Source: Romanomermis culicivorax (Eukaryota > Nematoda > Enoplea > Mermithida > Mermithidae). From it: a stretch of 64,000 nt of DNA. Below, in pieces: positions 1-10,644 of the stretch. The first letter of the stretch is position 1; the number at the start of each line of letters is the position of its first letter. Both the position numbers and the translations under genes were made by a program. The notes under the pieces were generated by a model. It was not told the origin of the DNA. It saw only the letters and a program-made list of their open reading frames with translations, and did no database searches. The stretch is from assembly GCA_963922205.1 (NCBI GenBank), contig CAWUHX010000069.1, positions 620,001 through 684,000 on the forward strand. The letters run 5' to 3'.

Positions 1-895
1 AAAACGTCAAGTGTAGGGGCTCAAGTATCAACTTATACATCAGGGTGTCTCGAATGTATACCATCACATTAATGTCTCTGGTATGTTGTCTTGCTGAAAG
101 CTACATACGACGATTATGGGGGATCAAGGCTCTAAGTGAATTTACAAGAAAAGTTTTAGGCGCGGCTCGCCGAAACATGATCTGCAGTTTAAAGAAATAT
201 TCAAATTTTGTTATGCATGAAATCAAGGAAATTGAACTTTGACGTATAAACCATACAGGTTTAACTGTTTGTCAATACATCAGATGAAAGAGCAATAAAA
301 ATTCTACTTGAAGAGGCAAATATTAGGACAGTTAGCTTATTTGATGTCTGCCTAGCACGAAGTAATGTTAAAATATACTTTTTGGTGAAATATGGTAAAA
401 ATTGCAACTTTGTTATATTGTAGCTCGATGAATTTTCGTTTTCAGCTCGAATGCATATCACAGCTGTTATCAGCGCATACAGTTACCTCATGTAGAAAGC
501 TTCGAGGGTCACTATATTTCATACTTGCCAATGTGATGATCGATCTAATCAGTAACTGTGTCTTAAACTCCGTCGTCTATAATCCGTTTTTCGAATGCTT
601 GTAAATATTACAGTTGAGAGCAAGGATCATTTCTGGTCATTTACGGCCAAGCCATATGCCGTCTAATACTAGAGATTTGTGAGTCTACTCAACTAAGCCT
701 TATTATTTTTGGATTAAAAAAGCATACAGTAAAAAAATCTAAAAGCATTGTGTAATGGATTTAGTGGGCAGTACTTATTTTTGTCATTTTTCAACAGGCA
801 TGTATTTTGTATAAAACAAAGTATAAGCACAATAATACTATATTATCCACAATTTAAACATCTGGGGTCAGAAATCGAACGGTCATGCCAATCAT
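1..895. other. No gene seen
   Basis: AT-rich DNA. Only short chance reading frames are present. Near 575-612 a stretch resembles the left end of the 6639-7204 transposon (TAATCCGTTTTTCGAATGC), but no right end is visible, so it is at most a fragment. Confidence 0.5.
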
Positions 896-1370
896 CTAAA
901 TTACTTTTTTCTCCATGAATGCTAACGTGTAACCTAATTTTATCTTATCATTTACTGGATTGTCAGGTTCGTATTCAATGTCAATTACTTGCCAATGTGT
1001 CGTAAACATTGCTTCGAAGTGAGCAGACTTTGAATTGATTGGATTATCGCCCCAAGAGCTTGAACGCAGCTTCTTATGATTAGAACTTATCAGTCACGAG
1101 CGAATTCTGGGAAAATTAGTGGATATTTCCATGCTTCACTATTGTCCATTCATTTTCGAAGTCTCGGGTGAACCTGTACCATATACAGACATGTTGTTTT
1201 TTAAACATGAAGTCCTGTGAGAGTTAGCACAGGACAAAAGATTTTCGCCTATGCCGCAAGTCTATTATTTGCATAAAACGTCCTTTGGCCTTCAAGCAGT
1301 CAATTGAAAAATGGGCTGGGAAGCATTCAGGTCGATTTATTTTTGGAGCAAAAATAGTTATCCCGAGTCG
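896..1370 (-). pseudogene. Decayed protein-coding stretch, family not recognised
   Basis: Read on the minus strand, two adjoining frames look like real protein rather than chance. The upstream part (about 1370-1120) contains a segment ending ..RFTRDFENEWTIVKHG and has in-frame stops after FVLC and after GNIH. A second frame (about 1098-896) runs LISSNHKK...FTTHWQVIDIEYEPD...YTLAFMEKKVI and ends in TAG at 898-896. The composition (W, Y, acidic/basic mix) is protein-like, and the frame break plus stops suggest a decayed gene or an exon set whose splice sites I cannot place. I do not recognise the family and assign no function. Confidence 0.3.
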
Positions 1371-2299
1371 GATAAATTGGATGCAAAATTATAAATAATT
1401 GAATATGTTGGAGCAATAAAGTGTTATGTGACATGGTATTCAATTGTCTACTGCATATAATCAATATTTTACTATATGATTATGTATTTTCTACACTTGA
1501 ATATTTCGAATCGCTTAAAATGCCAGAAAATTGGAAAATTTCAAATTTTAGTATATTGTAGCAGCACGAATTTCGACTCTTATGCAAAATAAATTCCGGA
1601 ATGATATGCAAAACTACACAATATATCTGATTTTGAGGTAAAATTAATTTTTAAATCCTCATAGTCCATGTCGAACTTCTCAGAAACTGCGTATCAAATG
1701 AGCCATCGTTGACAGATGTGTGTTTTTCGAAAACCAGCAACGACTTGAAATGCGCGTAATAGAGCATGGCTTAACCACATGAGGTCTTAGATGCCCTATT
1801 AACTTTTCAAAAGCAGATATCCATTCCCCCTGAAGTTTGGAAATTCACCGAAGAAGTCATCTTTTTAAACAGAAGATTAACATTTTAAGGGGTTTAAAAT
1901 TCCTTCCTCCTGTACTGGTTGACTCCATACCCAAAAAAATTTTTGTCATGCATTCTGAGAGGATCTTAGGAATATTTTGTATTAATATATGAATACTTTC
2001 CAAGGATGCTTTCGTGATGTGCTGTTCTTTTGAACTATTTTTAGATGAACAGACTTCTGGTTTTCGTATATATTTTTATGGGATTATTGACTTTGCTTAA
2101 TTGGAAAGCGCACGCTGAATGTTGCAGGACACCATGCCGCACATATTCAGAACACGACTTGGACGAAGAATTTATAAGTATTTTGCTTGGAATAATCATG
2201 ACTTTAACGCTGTATTCCAGTTGATCAACATTTAAAATATATTCGAACGATATATACTTCACTCAGAAAGCTGTTTGATCCACCCAAATACAGATTTTC
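1371..2299. other. No gene seen
   Basis: AT-rich sequence without a convincing exon, repeat or RNA gene. The 73-codon minus-strand frame at 2041-2262 shows no features that distinguish it from chance. Confidence 0.4.
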
Positions 2300-2531
2300 A
2301 GAGTGTGCAATTTTTGTTCTAAAACGAGGCGCAATGGGCCTCAATCGATCGATCTATGTGAGACCTGCTCATTGTATCTTCAAAGAGTCACAATATTCCT
2401 ATAGCATTTTGTTGACTCCTTCAGACAAGGTATCGTTCAAAGTATTTCAGAGCATATGGTCCAAAGAGTACGTTTATTGTGTTTGGTCTTTGCCAAGGTC
2501 AAGTGACGTTAGCAATATAATACAGAGCTAA
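2300..2531 (+). CDS. Candidate exon, hypothetical protein
   Basis: A splice-acceptor-like GATTTTCAG ends at 2299 and is followed by an open frame to TAA at 2529-2531. The frame is open from the acceptor, and an internal ATG at 2334 would give 65 residues (MGLNRSIYVRPAHCIF...). A GTATCG donor-like site after ..LLTPSDK could end the exon earlier. There is no recognised domain, signal peptide or membrane segment. It lies in the same few kilobases as the decayed frame at 896-1370 and the cysteine-rich exon at 2550-2702, but no link can be shown. It may be a chance frame. Confidence 0.22.
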
Positions 2532-2549
2532 TTGTTTGTGCATGATCGA

Positions 2550-2702
2550 TTATAAATGCATATGGGTAAAAGTCAGTGCGGTGCAACATTTCTCTACAGA
2601 CCAAACGCAATCTTCAGTCACAATGCAACCTAAGTTACAGTAATTGTAGCACAAACACCAGCTTGCAATAGAAGAGCATGTAGGGTTTCGTTCAACTGCT
2701 TC
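2550..2702 (-). CDS. Cysteine-rich peptide, terminal exon (8 Cys in 50 residues)
   Basis: On the minus strand an acceptor-like CCTACAG precedes a 50-codon open frame ending in TAA at 2552-2550. The predicted peptide begins EAVERNPTC and has eight cysteines at residues 9, 16, 18, 22, 26, 32, 39 and 40, so it could form four disulfides, as small secreted cystine-rich peptides do. No signal-peptide exon could be placed upstream (higher coordinates); the 245-bp transposon at 2940-3184 lies there. The cysteine pattern is not one I can assign to a named family. A similar exon on the opposite strand at 4343-4507 makes a chance explanation less likely. Function unknown. Confidence 0.35.
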   Translation of the reverse strand, partial: EAVERNPTCSSIASWCLCYNYCNLGCIVTEDCVWSVEKCCTALTFTHMHL

Positions 2703-2939
2703 CTGTAGGCTCCACGTAAGAAAGAAATCACCATGCACGACATCTGTAAGAAGTAAAATGTTGTAAGGTAAATAGTATGGCCTAAATTGACTTCAAATGC
2801 TATTTGTCAGTAGAATAATATATACATAATAATAATAATAAAATATGTAAAAAAACAACAAAACTAGTGTATGAAAGAAATGATCTCTATCAAACTGCGC
2901 TTCAAGGTCGGAATCTTTCCGTCTGTGCAACCCCGTCTA

Positions 2940-3184
2940 TAGTCTGTTTTTCTTGCATTGCTTCTAAATAATAAAAGTAGAAAGCAAGTAGTATTTCATA
3001 TTTCCACGATTTTCTAATAAACAATATATCATAGGGAAATGAAAATGTGTGAGCATACTGACCTAACCTTCAACAATTTTTAGAGTGAAAACTTTTGCAG
3101 TAAGAGTTCTATGTAGGCGATTTTGACAACGATTCTGATTTGTGTCACTTTTCTATTTGGAAGCATTTTATAAAAAACAGACTA
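2940..3184 (-). mobile_element. 245-bp TA-target inverted-repeat element (Tc1/mariner-like MITE)
   Basis: The ends are TAGTCTGTTTTT and AAAAACAGACTA, flanked by TA on both sides. The interior matches six other copies in this window (for example 14281, 17568, 39258, 43979) and is in the opposite orientation to most. There is no coding capacity. TA duplication and size suggest a non-autonomous Tc1/mariner-type element; the superfamily is inferred. Confidence 0.8.
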
Positions 3185-4342
3185 TAGATGGGATGACTCC
3201 TATCATGAGAATATTCCAACACGTTCCCACTGTATTAAATCATTATCAAGAGTGCCAGAAAAATAGAATGATGAGTGGATGAGCTAAACATTTCTGAGTT
3301 CTTGAACGCCTGTTGTGCAATATAAGATAGGCGATAAGGTGGGATGACAATGTAGGGAAGGTAAACCGGTAAGAGATGAAGTTTGATCATCGCCTGTAAG
3401 TCAGGTAGGCTAGAATCACACAACTTTATTTAACAATGAACAAAAATGAAGACTAAACTAAAATTGGCTTTTTGGCCCCAAAGCATACAAAATGATTTAT
3501 GCAAAAATTTATAAACAATGAAAACAAAAAGTAAGAGTACATTTTTATTGTTATTCTTGTTAACAGAACGAGTTTACTGTAAGTAGAAAATATAAAATAA
3601 TACTGGTTTAGCTAAAGTGTGCGGTATACTACACCCCTGACCCATCCCCCTGGGAGAAACAAAATGTGACTACAGCCGAGAAGAAGAGAAAATATGAAGT
3701 TGAAATAAGAATGAGGAGGAGGAGGAGGAAGAGGAAAGAAAAATAAGTGTTGGTGGGTTCAGAAGTTTATTGTCTTGGGGACGGCTAAAAATTGGACTTC
3801 AGAGATCACCAGATGTAAGTTCTTAGGTCACGGTGACTGCCGAGACTCATTTCCACTACGTAGTGCCCCAAAAGCCAGCCACCCTACGGGTTGCTGGGAG
3901 ACCCTGAGTTGAACAGAAATAGGAAAATGGGAGAAATTTGAATAAATCGAAATCCTCAGAATCCTACTTATGAGAATCCTAAGCGAGTACATTCAGGCGG
4001 AAAAAATAACAACCAAAACTCATAGGAAATACTTTCCTCAGCATTATCATACTACATTCTTTGATTTTTGACATTTACATGAGGTTGGAAAATAGGTAAT
4101 GAAAATTTAAATGAAAAAACGACAACTATATTTTTACATTAACAAAGAATGTGTGGTATACTACAGTTGCATAAGTTATCAAACTTCACTATTTTATGTT
4201 TGGAGCTCTACTGGTAGACTGGAAATGAAAAGAATTGTGAATTTGATGATAATCCACTGAAACCTGATGGGCTATTCATTTCCGAGGTTCTATATTCTAA
4301 CGTTTGTAGCCACTGTTCTTATGATATTTTTCTCTTTTTGAA
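3185..4342. other. No gene seen; short GGA run
   Basis: AT-rich DNA with a (GGA)n run near 3713-3731 and a slightly GC-richer stretch near 3770-3910 of unknown nature. A signal-peptide exon for the 4343 peptide could lie here, but none was convincing. Confidence 0.4.
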
Positions 4343-4507
4343 GCTTGTGCATTATGTGGCGACTGCACCTATCCAACACCATGCTGCGCACATCAGCGAT
4401 GCAACATTTTCTGCTGCAATTGTGATGGCGGCTGTCGCAAGGGAAATTGCAACGACGAGAGACATTGTAAGATGCAGTGTAATGGAATCCCTGGAGCAGT
4501 CTCTTAA
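4343..4507 (+). CDS. Cysteine-rich peptide, terminal exon (13 Cys in 54 residues)
   Basis: A pyrimidine-rich acceptor (TTTTTCTCTTTTTGAAG) ends at 4343. The frame reading GCT TGT GCA ... then runs open to TAA at 4505-4507. It encodes 54 residues with 13 cysteines at 2, 5, 8, 14, 15, 20, 24, 25, 27, 31, 36, 42 and 46, ending ..CNGIPGAVS. Such density is essentially never seen by chance in AT-rich DNA and indicates a disulfide-rich secreted peptide, metallothionein-like protein or EGF/granulin-like fragment; the CC and CxC spacing fits none of these cleanly. AATAAA motifs lie about 5-20 bases after the stop, as expected for a 3' end. The start codon and any signal peptide must be on an upstream exon that I could not place. 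The two longer frames over the same bases are shadows. Confidence 0.5.
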   Translation, partial: ACALCGDCTYPTPCCAHQRCNIFCCNCDGGCRKGNCNDERHCKMQCNGIPGAVS

Positions 4508-5487
4508 TGAAATAAAATAAAAAATGTGAAATAAAAATAATTGTCTTCACGTATAATAAAATTCGATTGGAAGCTTACAAGAGCTAGTTATGCTTAGTAA
4601 AAAGAACTGCCTATAGCCCCCATACGACACATTCACAAGATTTAAAAGGCTCGAAGTAATTATTTGTGATTATGATAAACCCTGTAACAGATTGCTTTCC
4701 AAAATTATCCGTGAAAAAAAAATTTTTTTTCTTTTCATGATATCTTCCGTACTCTTCTAATTTCATCACTAAATTAAATGAGCGCATTCTGCTATATTCA
4801 TACACTGTTTTGCGCCGAAATATCATATTCATTTCATATCATTCATTTTTTCGAGGGTTCACAAACGAAAAATACAAAATACGGCATTGCATTTTTCAAT
4901 TGTAGAGTAGATTTATTGCAATACTTTTGCATCTAGGTTAAAAGAAGTATTCCACGTATGGCTGAGAGTTTGAGATGCACAAAAAAATTTGCGTTTTGCA
5001 GGGAATACTTGGCAACTTTTAGTTTTTTGCCCCCAGTTGAAGTTGAATAATATGACCTACCTTTGGTATCCTCCTTTGATATGGCCAATGGATCATTTAC
5101 CACCGAACTTTCTCCCAATGAACCTAAGGTTACTTTTTTCACTTATGTCACATTTTGTTTTTTTCTCCTTCATCACTTTCAAAAGTGCACGGAATACGTT
5201 TTAATTGAGGCGGTATTAACTCGAGACAAATATTCTTTGGGGATTCTGGGAGTGGTTCTCTATAGCACTTTCCATCGGTTGAAATCCCCAATCGCCTTTT
5301 TTGTATGCTGAAATCGATAATACAACAAAAAATGCGTGCAACACACAAGAATTTTCTTTAGGTCGTCCCATAAAAATTGAGAAGGGAAGATGGTTCATGC
5401 AAATTCCATGAATCAGATGAAATTTCATGGAGCATTGGCCATTGGAGCATTGGCTATTGAATGTTTTTTTTGGAGAAATTCAAGATC
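4508..5487. other. No gene seen
   Basis: AT-rich. Open frames near 4990-5430 overlap on both strands and show no domain. Acceptor-like sites are present, but no exon can be defended. Confidence 0.4.
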
Positions 5488-5491
5488 TTAA

Positions 5492-5624
5492 GCCCTATTC
5501 AGAAAGTTAAAAATCCTAGGATTTTTGTCGCCACCTGTCGGCAATAGTCGGCGACAATCGGCAACTGATGCCGATTCATAGGATTCAATTAGCGACAATC
5601 GGCGACTAGACTTCTGAATTGGGC
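5492..5624. mobile_element. 133-bp TTAA-target inverted-repeat element (piggyBac-like MITE)
   Basis: Ends GCCCTATTCAGAA and TTCTGAATTGGGC are inverted repeats, flanked by TTAA at 5488-5491 and 5625-5628. The interior is a palindrome-like series of CGGCGAC / GTCGCCGA motifs. A relative lies at 43840-44250. The TTAA duplication is the piggyBac hallmark; no transposase is present. Confidence 0.6.
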
Positions 5625-5850
5625 TTAATGATCTATAATTGGGGAAGGGCCCCCAATTTGGTCGGACTCCATGATTTAAGCCGTATGCAAAATTTAAATT
5701 TTTGATCATGATCATATCAAACTGAGCAAGATGTTGAGGTTCATATATTTTACAAGGTTCTGTTGGTGCTGCGGTACGGTGGAAGTGGAGAATTCCAGCA
5801 AGGCGGTCGAGATCTCCACAACACAAGCCAGCTAAGAATATCTAGATAAT

Positions 5851-6580
5851 ATGTTCGCACATTTTTATGCAGGATTGCTGAACTTCGACCTCATTTTGTC
5901 AAATTTTCCCAGCCAGAGGAAATTCGAGGAATTCAGCAAAGATTTTTTCTTTAAACGGGGATTTCCAATTGTTATAGGAGCCCTTGATTGTACTTGTAGT
6001 GAAAGTAGCACTGCTATTCTAATTATGTTATTTTTTATGTTCACGTGTTGCATAATTTTGCATAGTATTGTTGTTTATAATATGATGTTTTCACATGGGT
6101 GGGGGGTTGGTGGTGTTTTTCATTCTTCTTGTGTGCTGGACGTTTGTCCACTGGTGTTTTCGCTTTTGATAATAAATCGTTTTCGTAACTAATTTGCATA
6201 AATGACCAAGGCGTTTGTCTTGCTGTAAAGATATTTCGACTAGTGATTGCTGTGTCCTACTGCTGACCAGTGGTCGCCTGTCTGTAGTCTGAAGCTGTGC
6301 GCACAGCAGGGTTCCTGGAGCTCGCTTTATTCTGGTAATTTTTCTCGCTTGACTTCACGTTTTTCACCACCTTTTTGCCACTTCCTCTACATACTCACAT
6401 TAAAATTTTAGATCCGTGTGGCGTCCATGGTGAGTTTCACAATCTGAAAGGCGGTTTTCTCTGTGTGCAAGTGGAAGCTACAAGGAAATCACCTATGATT
6501 CCAGAATTTTCAATGGATCGCAGCTACATCAGAAAGTTCAGAATGTGCATGGGGCCTCCGGAAAAGAGCGGTTATACATG
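5851..6580 (+). pseudogene. PIF/Harbinger transposase (DDE_Tnp_4) remnant
   Basis: At about 5900-5990 the frame reads ..PSQRKFEEFSKDFF..GFPIVIGALDC. This matches the conserved block just before and including the first catalytic aspartate of Harbinger-type nucleases (usually ..GFPgVIGAIDGTH). The frame then becomes noncoding. After an AG acceptor-like site at about 6409, a second segment (DPCGVHGEFHNLKGGF..) resembles the following NRKGxxSxNvQ block. The remaining catalytic residues are not found, and GALDC has lost the usual G-T-H. No inverted repeats were identified for this copy. It is a dead fragment; the first block is convincing, the second is tentative. Confidence 0.55.
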
Positions 6581-6638
6581 AGTCTGTATCATGGAGGAAA
6601 AACTATTGAATGCAGTAAACGAGCTTTCACAAATTCTA

Positions 6639-7204
6639 TAGTCTGTTTTTTCAAATGCTTGTAACGCAAAAATGCTGAAAGTAAGTACACATGCAGATTT
6701 TCGTGTCAAGACAATATCGTTGTTGACTGTATATTAGGAATTAATCAACCAGCGGCTGTGAACTATGACTAAACTCTCAAGCTCAACTCAATTCAATAAC
6801 ACTTTTAAAAATAAATCCCGTCCGATGCGAGAAATTTCCAGAAAAGATCTTGTTCGGCTAAGAATTCGCCCTGCGCAGAAAAAGCTAAGCAAATGACCGG
6901 CGCTGCAGCGCCATGCGTAGATGCCAGGAGCACCGGATTTTGAGATTTCAACTTTCCAAAGCACACCAATTGTATCACGGTCTTGATTCCCGAACTTTTT
7001 TCATTAAATGAGAACCATGTGTGAAATTTTTTTCTAATTTCCAACTTTTTTCCTAACAAATAGCCTTCAATTCAGTCAATAACATCAATTACCGCGTTTT
7101 TTATTGTGATACAGTACAGTGTGCGCACGCACGGTAATTGAACAAACAAGGCATACTTGATTTCATCTTTTTTCGGTTACAAGCATTTCGAAAAAAACAG
7201 ACTA
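6639..7204. mobile_element. 566-bp TA-target inverted-repeat element
   Basis: The left end TAGTCTGTTTTTTCAAATGC and the right end (GCATTTCGAAAAAAACAGACTA) are inverted repeats flanked by TA. The outer 12 bp equal those of the 245-bp family, while the next bases and the interior differ, so this is a second subfamily using the same termini. Inside is a GGCGC-TGCA-GCGCC hairpin near 6899. The minus-strand frame at 6805-7059 shows no domain. Confidence 0.7.
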
Positions 7205-7615
7205 TAGATGGAAATATGGCAGCGATTTCAGTACATCAATATAGCGTATAATAAGCATCTTAATGGTCATTTATACTTGCCTTTTTCGACGGCACGGAAC
7301 GGAATCGATCACCAACAGCTTGGACCGTTCAGTCTGAAAATCAAATTTCGATCCCTAAGGATAATTGCAATTTTCTAGAAAATGGCCGCCGGTAACATCC
7401 TACCAAAACGGACGGAACGAAAATTTCCCTTTCTTCGGTAACATTGTTTCGATTGCATTTCGTTCCGTTCCGACGGAAAAGGCAAGTATAAATAACCCTT
7501 CACAGCTCGCTCGTCCACTTAATCATAAAGAGTCATGTGTGTACATATACTAAAATGCATGCAAGAGATGTCGTCTTTACTGTGTGTCTTGATCATGAAC
7601 TGAAAATGAGGTAAG
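7205..7615. other. No gene seen
   Basis: Unique-looking AT-rich sequence. Nothing identifiable. Confidence 0.4.
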
Positions 7616-7623
7616 GTGTAAAC

Positions 7624-8576
7624 CAGTGTTTTTTTTGTGCCAAAACATGGTTTTTGGCACAAAAAAATTTGGAATCGCACAAAAAATTTTGAGCGTTTGT
7701 GCCAATTGGCTCAAAATTTTTGGCTGGTCAAATATAAAATTTCCTTGATTTTTAGACGTTTTAGGCATACCTGTAAGACCTCCGACCAGTTGGGGGGGGG
7801 GGGGGGGGGGGTAAATCCGAAATTTTGGGGGGGCTAGGAAAAAGTCGAAATTTTTCCCAAAAAAGGCCAAAAAACATACACTTTTTTGGAATTTTTTTTT
7901 TCCAAACTGTGGGGGGGGGGAAATGATTTTGGGTATAGGTTGGCCGAGTTGGGGGGGGTCCCCCCCCAACCCCCCCCAAGTACAGGTATGTATTGTTATC
8001 GTTACAGCAAACTTTATAGGCTGTCAAGACTGATGAGTAAAAAGAAATTCTGAATATTCCCTGTTCATTCAGTCAGATTCGGATTTTAAACCGAAATTCT
8101 TACTTTTTGTGTTTGATTGATTCAAACAGAAAAATCGATATCGTTGATAATGGTACAATGTTTGGATCGAAAATTTACACGATTTTCGACTTTATTTTCT
8201 CTAGTCTTTACATTGTTGTTGAATAACACAGATATTCGTAGTCTAAAATTGAATAAATTTGAATTTCCTGAACAATTCAAGACCTATTTAAATTTTATCA
8301 GCATTCTATTTCTTTTAGGATTTTTGTAAACTATTTTGTTTCACAGTTTTTTATTTTCTCACTGACATCATGGTGAGCTGAAAAATAGATTTGGGCACGA
8401 TTTTTACAAAAAATTAATGCGTTAAACGTTAACTTTTTATCAAACTTTTGACATAAAACTTTTCCGCAGTTTTCAGTTATGTTTCTAGTTAAAAAAAATT
8501 TTTTGTGCCATTGGCACAAATTTTTCTAGCCTCTTGTGCCAATTGGCACAAATGTCCGTGCACAAAAAAAGCGCTG
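7624..8576. mobile_element. hAT-like non-autonomous element, copy 1
   Basis: Starts CAGTGTTTTTTTTGTGCC and ends GCACAAAAAAAGCGCTG. It is flanked by the perfect 8-bp duplication GTGTAAAC at 7616-7623 and 8577-8584. CAGxG termini with 8-bp duplications are typical of hAT. Both subterminal regions are rich in GTGCCAATTGGCAC-type palindromes. A G-tract element (7766-7990) is inserted inside. No transposase is encoded. A second, gap-truncated copy lies at 9066-9666. Confidence 0.8.
7766..7990. mobile_element. G-tract element (poly-G family), nested copy
   Basis: Ends CATACCTGTAAGACC and AAGTACAGGTATG. The interior has alternating conserved AT-rich blocks and runs of 7-18 G on the plus strand, with a C-run at the right end. 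It sits inside the hAT-like element 7624-8576. Related copies are at 12210, 24803-25578, 25798, 26760 and 28665. Confidence 0.75.
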
Positions 8577-9065
8577 GTGTAAACACCGTTTTTTTTCGTC
8601 GAAGATTTTTTTCCACATGAGAACCGGACCCAAAATTTTTTTCCTCATTTTCCCAAAATTTTCCTCATTTTTAAAAACGTTTATAATGTGGCTACGGATG
8701 ATTTATAGCTTTAATAATCGTCATTATTTATTAAGTAGCTCAGGCGCGGCTTTTATCATGTCTACCTTCATTTATCACTTAATCTATATTAGTTTTTATC
8801 ATCTTGAACATCTCATGTTTTAATTGGTAATCTTCAATATTTTGATAATGATGATGATGATGATGTTTACTAGTCGAAGACAAAAGAAATCAAATATAAA
8901 AAATCCATAGAGTAATTACGGTGAAACACTAAAAACATTTTTAAGACGGAACAAATGTAAAAAGAAAATACACAAGAATAGCGAGAAAAAAAATCCAGAA
9001 ATTAGACAAGGTCAAAAATTTGAAATGAAACAGAACGAAAGTTTCAACGTAATGTAAGTTCGAAA
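8577..9065. repeat. Dispersed repeat (CACCGTTTTTTTTC family) and intergenic DNA
   Basis: 8583-8700 (CACCGTTTTTTTTCGTCG..GAACCGGACCC) matches 25589-25670 closely, so it is the end of another repeat family. It is followed by AGCTCAGGCGCGGC (shared with 27508) and a short GAT run near 8847. No gene is seen. Confidence 0.5.
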
Positions 9066-9666
9066 CAGTGTTTTTTTTGTGCCAAAACATGGTTTTTGGC
9101 ACAAAAAAATTTGGAATGGCACAAACAATTTTGAGCGTTTGTGCCAATTGGCACAAAATTTTTGGCTGGTCAAACATTAAATTTCCTTGATTTTTAGACG
9201 TTTTAGAAGCTGAAAATATAGAAATTTTTCGGCGCTTCGCGCCGAGTCTATGAACATAGTATTTCCTATTCCTATGTATATTTGACCCGCCCGAACGCGA
9301 TCGATTTCTCTCCGAACAGTGTATTAGTATCGTTGCAGCACATTTTATAGGCTGTCAATGACAATGAATGAGAAGAAATTCTGAATATTCTCTGTTAATT
9401 CAGTCAAATTCGGGTTCAAAACTGAAATTCTTACTTTATGTGTTTGATTGATTCAAATAGAAAAATCGATATCGTTGGTAATGGTACAATATTTCAGCCG
9501 AAAATTTACACAATTTTTAACTTCATTTTCCCTGGTCTTTACAGTGTTGCTAAATGTATATCGATAATTCATATTCGTCGTAAGTCGAAGTGAATCAATT
9601 TGAACTTCCTGAGCAATTCTAGAGTTATTTAAATTTTGTCAGCATTCCATTTCTTTTAGAGTTATT
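9066..9666. mobile_element. hAT-like element, copy 2, cut by assembly gap
   Basis: Begins CAGTGTTTTTTTTGTGCC at 9066 and follows copy 1 (7624-8576) almost base for base. Where copy 1 holds the G-tract element, this copy instead has about 115 bp with a GGCGC-TTC-GCGCC hairpin near 9230. It stops abruptly at 9666, where synthetic adapter begins; the right terminus is missing. Confidence 0.7.
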
Positions 9667-9834
9667 AGTACTCTGCGTTGATACCACTGCTNNNNNNNNN
9701 NNNNNNNNNNNNNNNNNNNNNNNNNNNNNNNNNNNNNNNNNNNNNNNNNNNNNNNNNNNNNNNNNNNNNNNNNNNNNNNNNNNNNNNNNNNACACACTCT
9801 ATCAGATTAAGCAGTGGTATCAACGCAGAGTACT
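9667..9834. other. Assembly gap with amplification-adapter sequence on both sides
   Basis: 9692-9791 is 100 N. 9667-9691 reads GTACTCTGCGTTGATACC plus the adjoining bases, the reverse complement of the SMART / genomic-amplification primer. 9809-9834 is the same primer in forward orientation (AAGCAGTGGTATCAACGC...). 9792-9808 (ACACACTCTATCAGATT) looks like a sample barcode, though I cannot confirm which. These bases are not biological. The repeat on the left and the sequence on the right may not be true neighbours. Confidence 0.93.
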
Positions 9835-10488
9835 TTTCCAAAAAAGTTCCCACATTTTTAAAAACGTTTATGATGTTGCCACGGGCGCTTTTTCTGCATC
9901 TTAGGAGCATACCAAAGCATTCTGATGACTTCGGAGTCAGTAACCTGCAAAAACGAGGAACAAACTGAAAAAATTAGGTCAGTCAAATTGAGCCAATGAA
10001 TAATATATTGGCGTTCTACAGGAGCAGAAAGCCTATTAACGATAGAGTTCTTACGAATTTATCAGCTATTAACATTTCTGTGGTTTCGAGTAGAATTATC
10101 CAATTTTATTCATTTGATTGATTGATTATACTAGTCGAAAACAAACAAGAATATAAAAAAGAAGATATTACGGTTAAACACTAAACAATTTTAAGACCGA
10201 AGAAACGTAAGAAAATACGCAGACAGCGAAAAAAACATAAATATCGGACAAGGTTAAAAAACAGAAAAAACAAAAGTTTCAACGTGATGTTAGTTCACAA
10301 TGAAAAAATTAAAGAAACGACAAATTCGATTAGTCTAGGAAGCGCAGGTTACAAAGTGTAACGAACTAACGCGCACCCCCATGGAACTTGGAAAATAGAT
10401 TTTCATGATTTTATTCTCAAAAGATAGCAGACTGGAAGAATTCATAGCACCCGAAGGAACGTTATTGCAGATATTAATATACCTGTTA
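9835..10488. repeat. Repeat shared with 25640-26140; no gene
   Basis: From the adapter onward, sequence such as TTTTTAAAAACGTTTATGATG, GGAGCATAC and the later CTATTAACGATAGAGTTCT stretch aligns with 25643-26130. It is therefore another copy of the element interrupted there by a G-tract element. No coding sequence was seen. Confidence 0.55.
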
Positions 10489-10636
10489 CAGGGCCGTGCG
10501 CAAGATTTTTCATGGGGGGGGCGGACTAGATTTTTTTTACTGAATAGCCCAGAAAATGTTGATTTTATGCGGATATACTGTGTACATGCTGCTTCAATGG
10601 GGGGCGGTCGCCCCCCCCCCCTTGTGCACGGCCCTG
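10489..10636. mobile_element. 148-bp hAT MITE
   Basis: Ends CAGGGCCGTGCGCAAG and CTTGTGCACGGCCCTG are inverted repeats. The 8-bp duplication ACCTGTTA is perfect at 10481-10488 and 10637-10644. The G- and C-tracts inside explain the apparent open frames here. Confidence 0.88.
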
Positions 10637-10644
10637 ACCTGTTA

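Noticed and set aside
7577-8027. Long overlapping proline/glycine-rich open frames on both strands
   Set aside because: They are the G- and C-runs of the G-tract element read as protein; the same happens at 12165-12500 and 24738-25644.
9665-9968. Open frames running through the N block
   Set aside because: The unknown bases and synthetic adapter create them.
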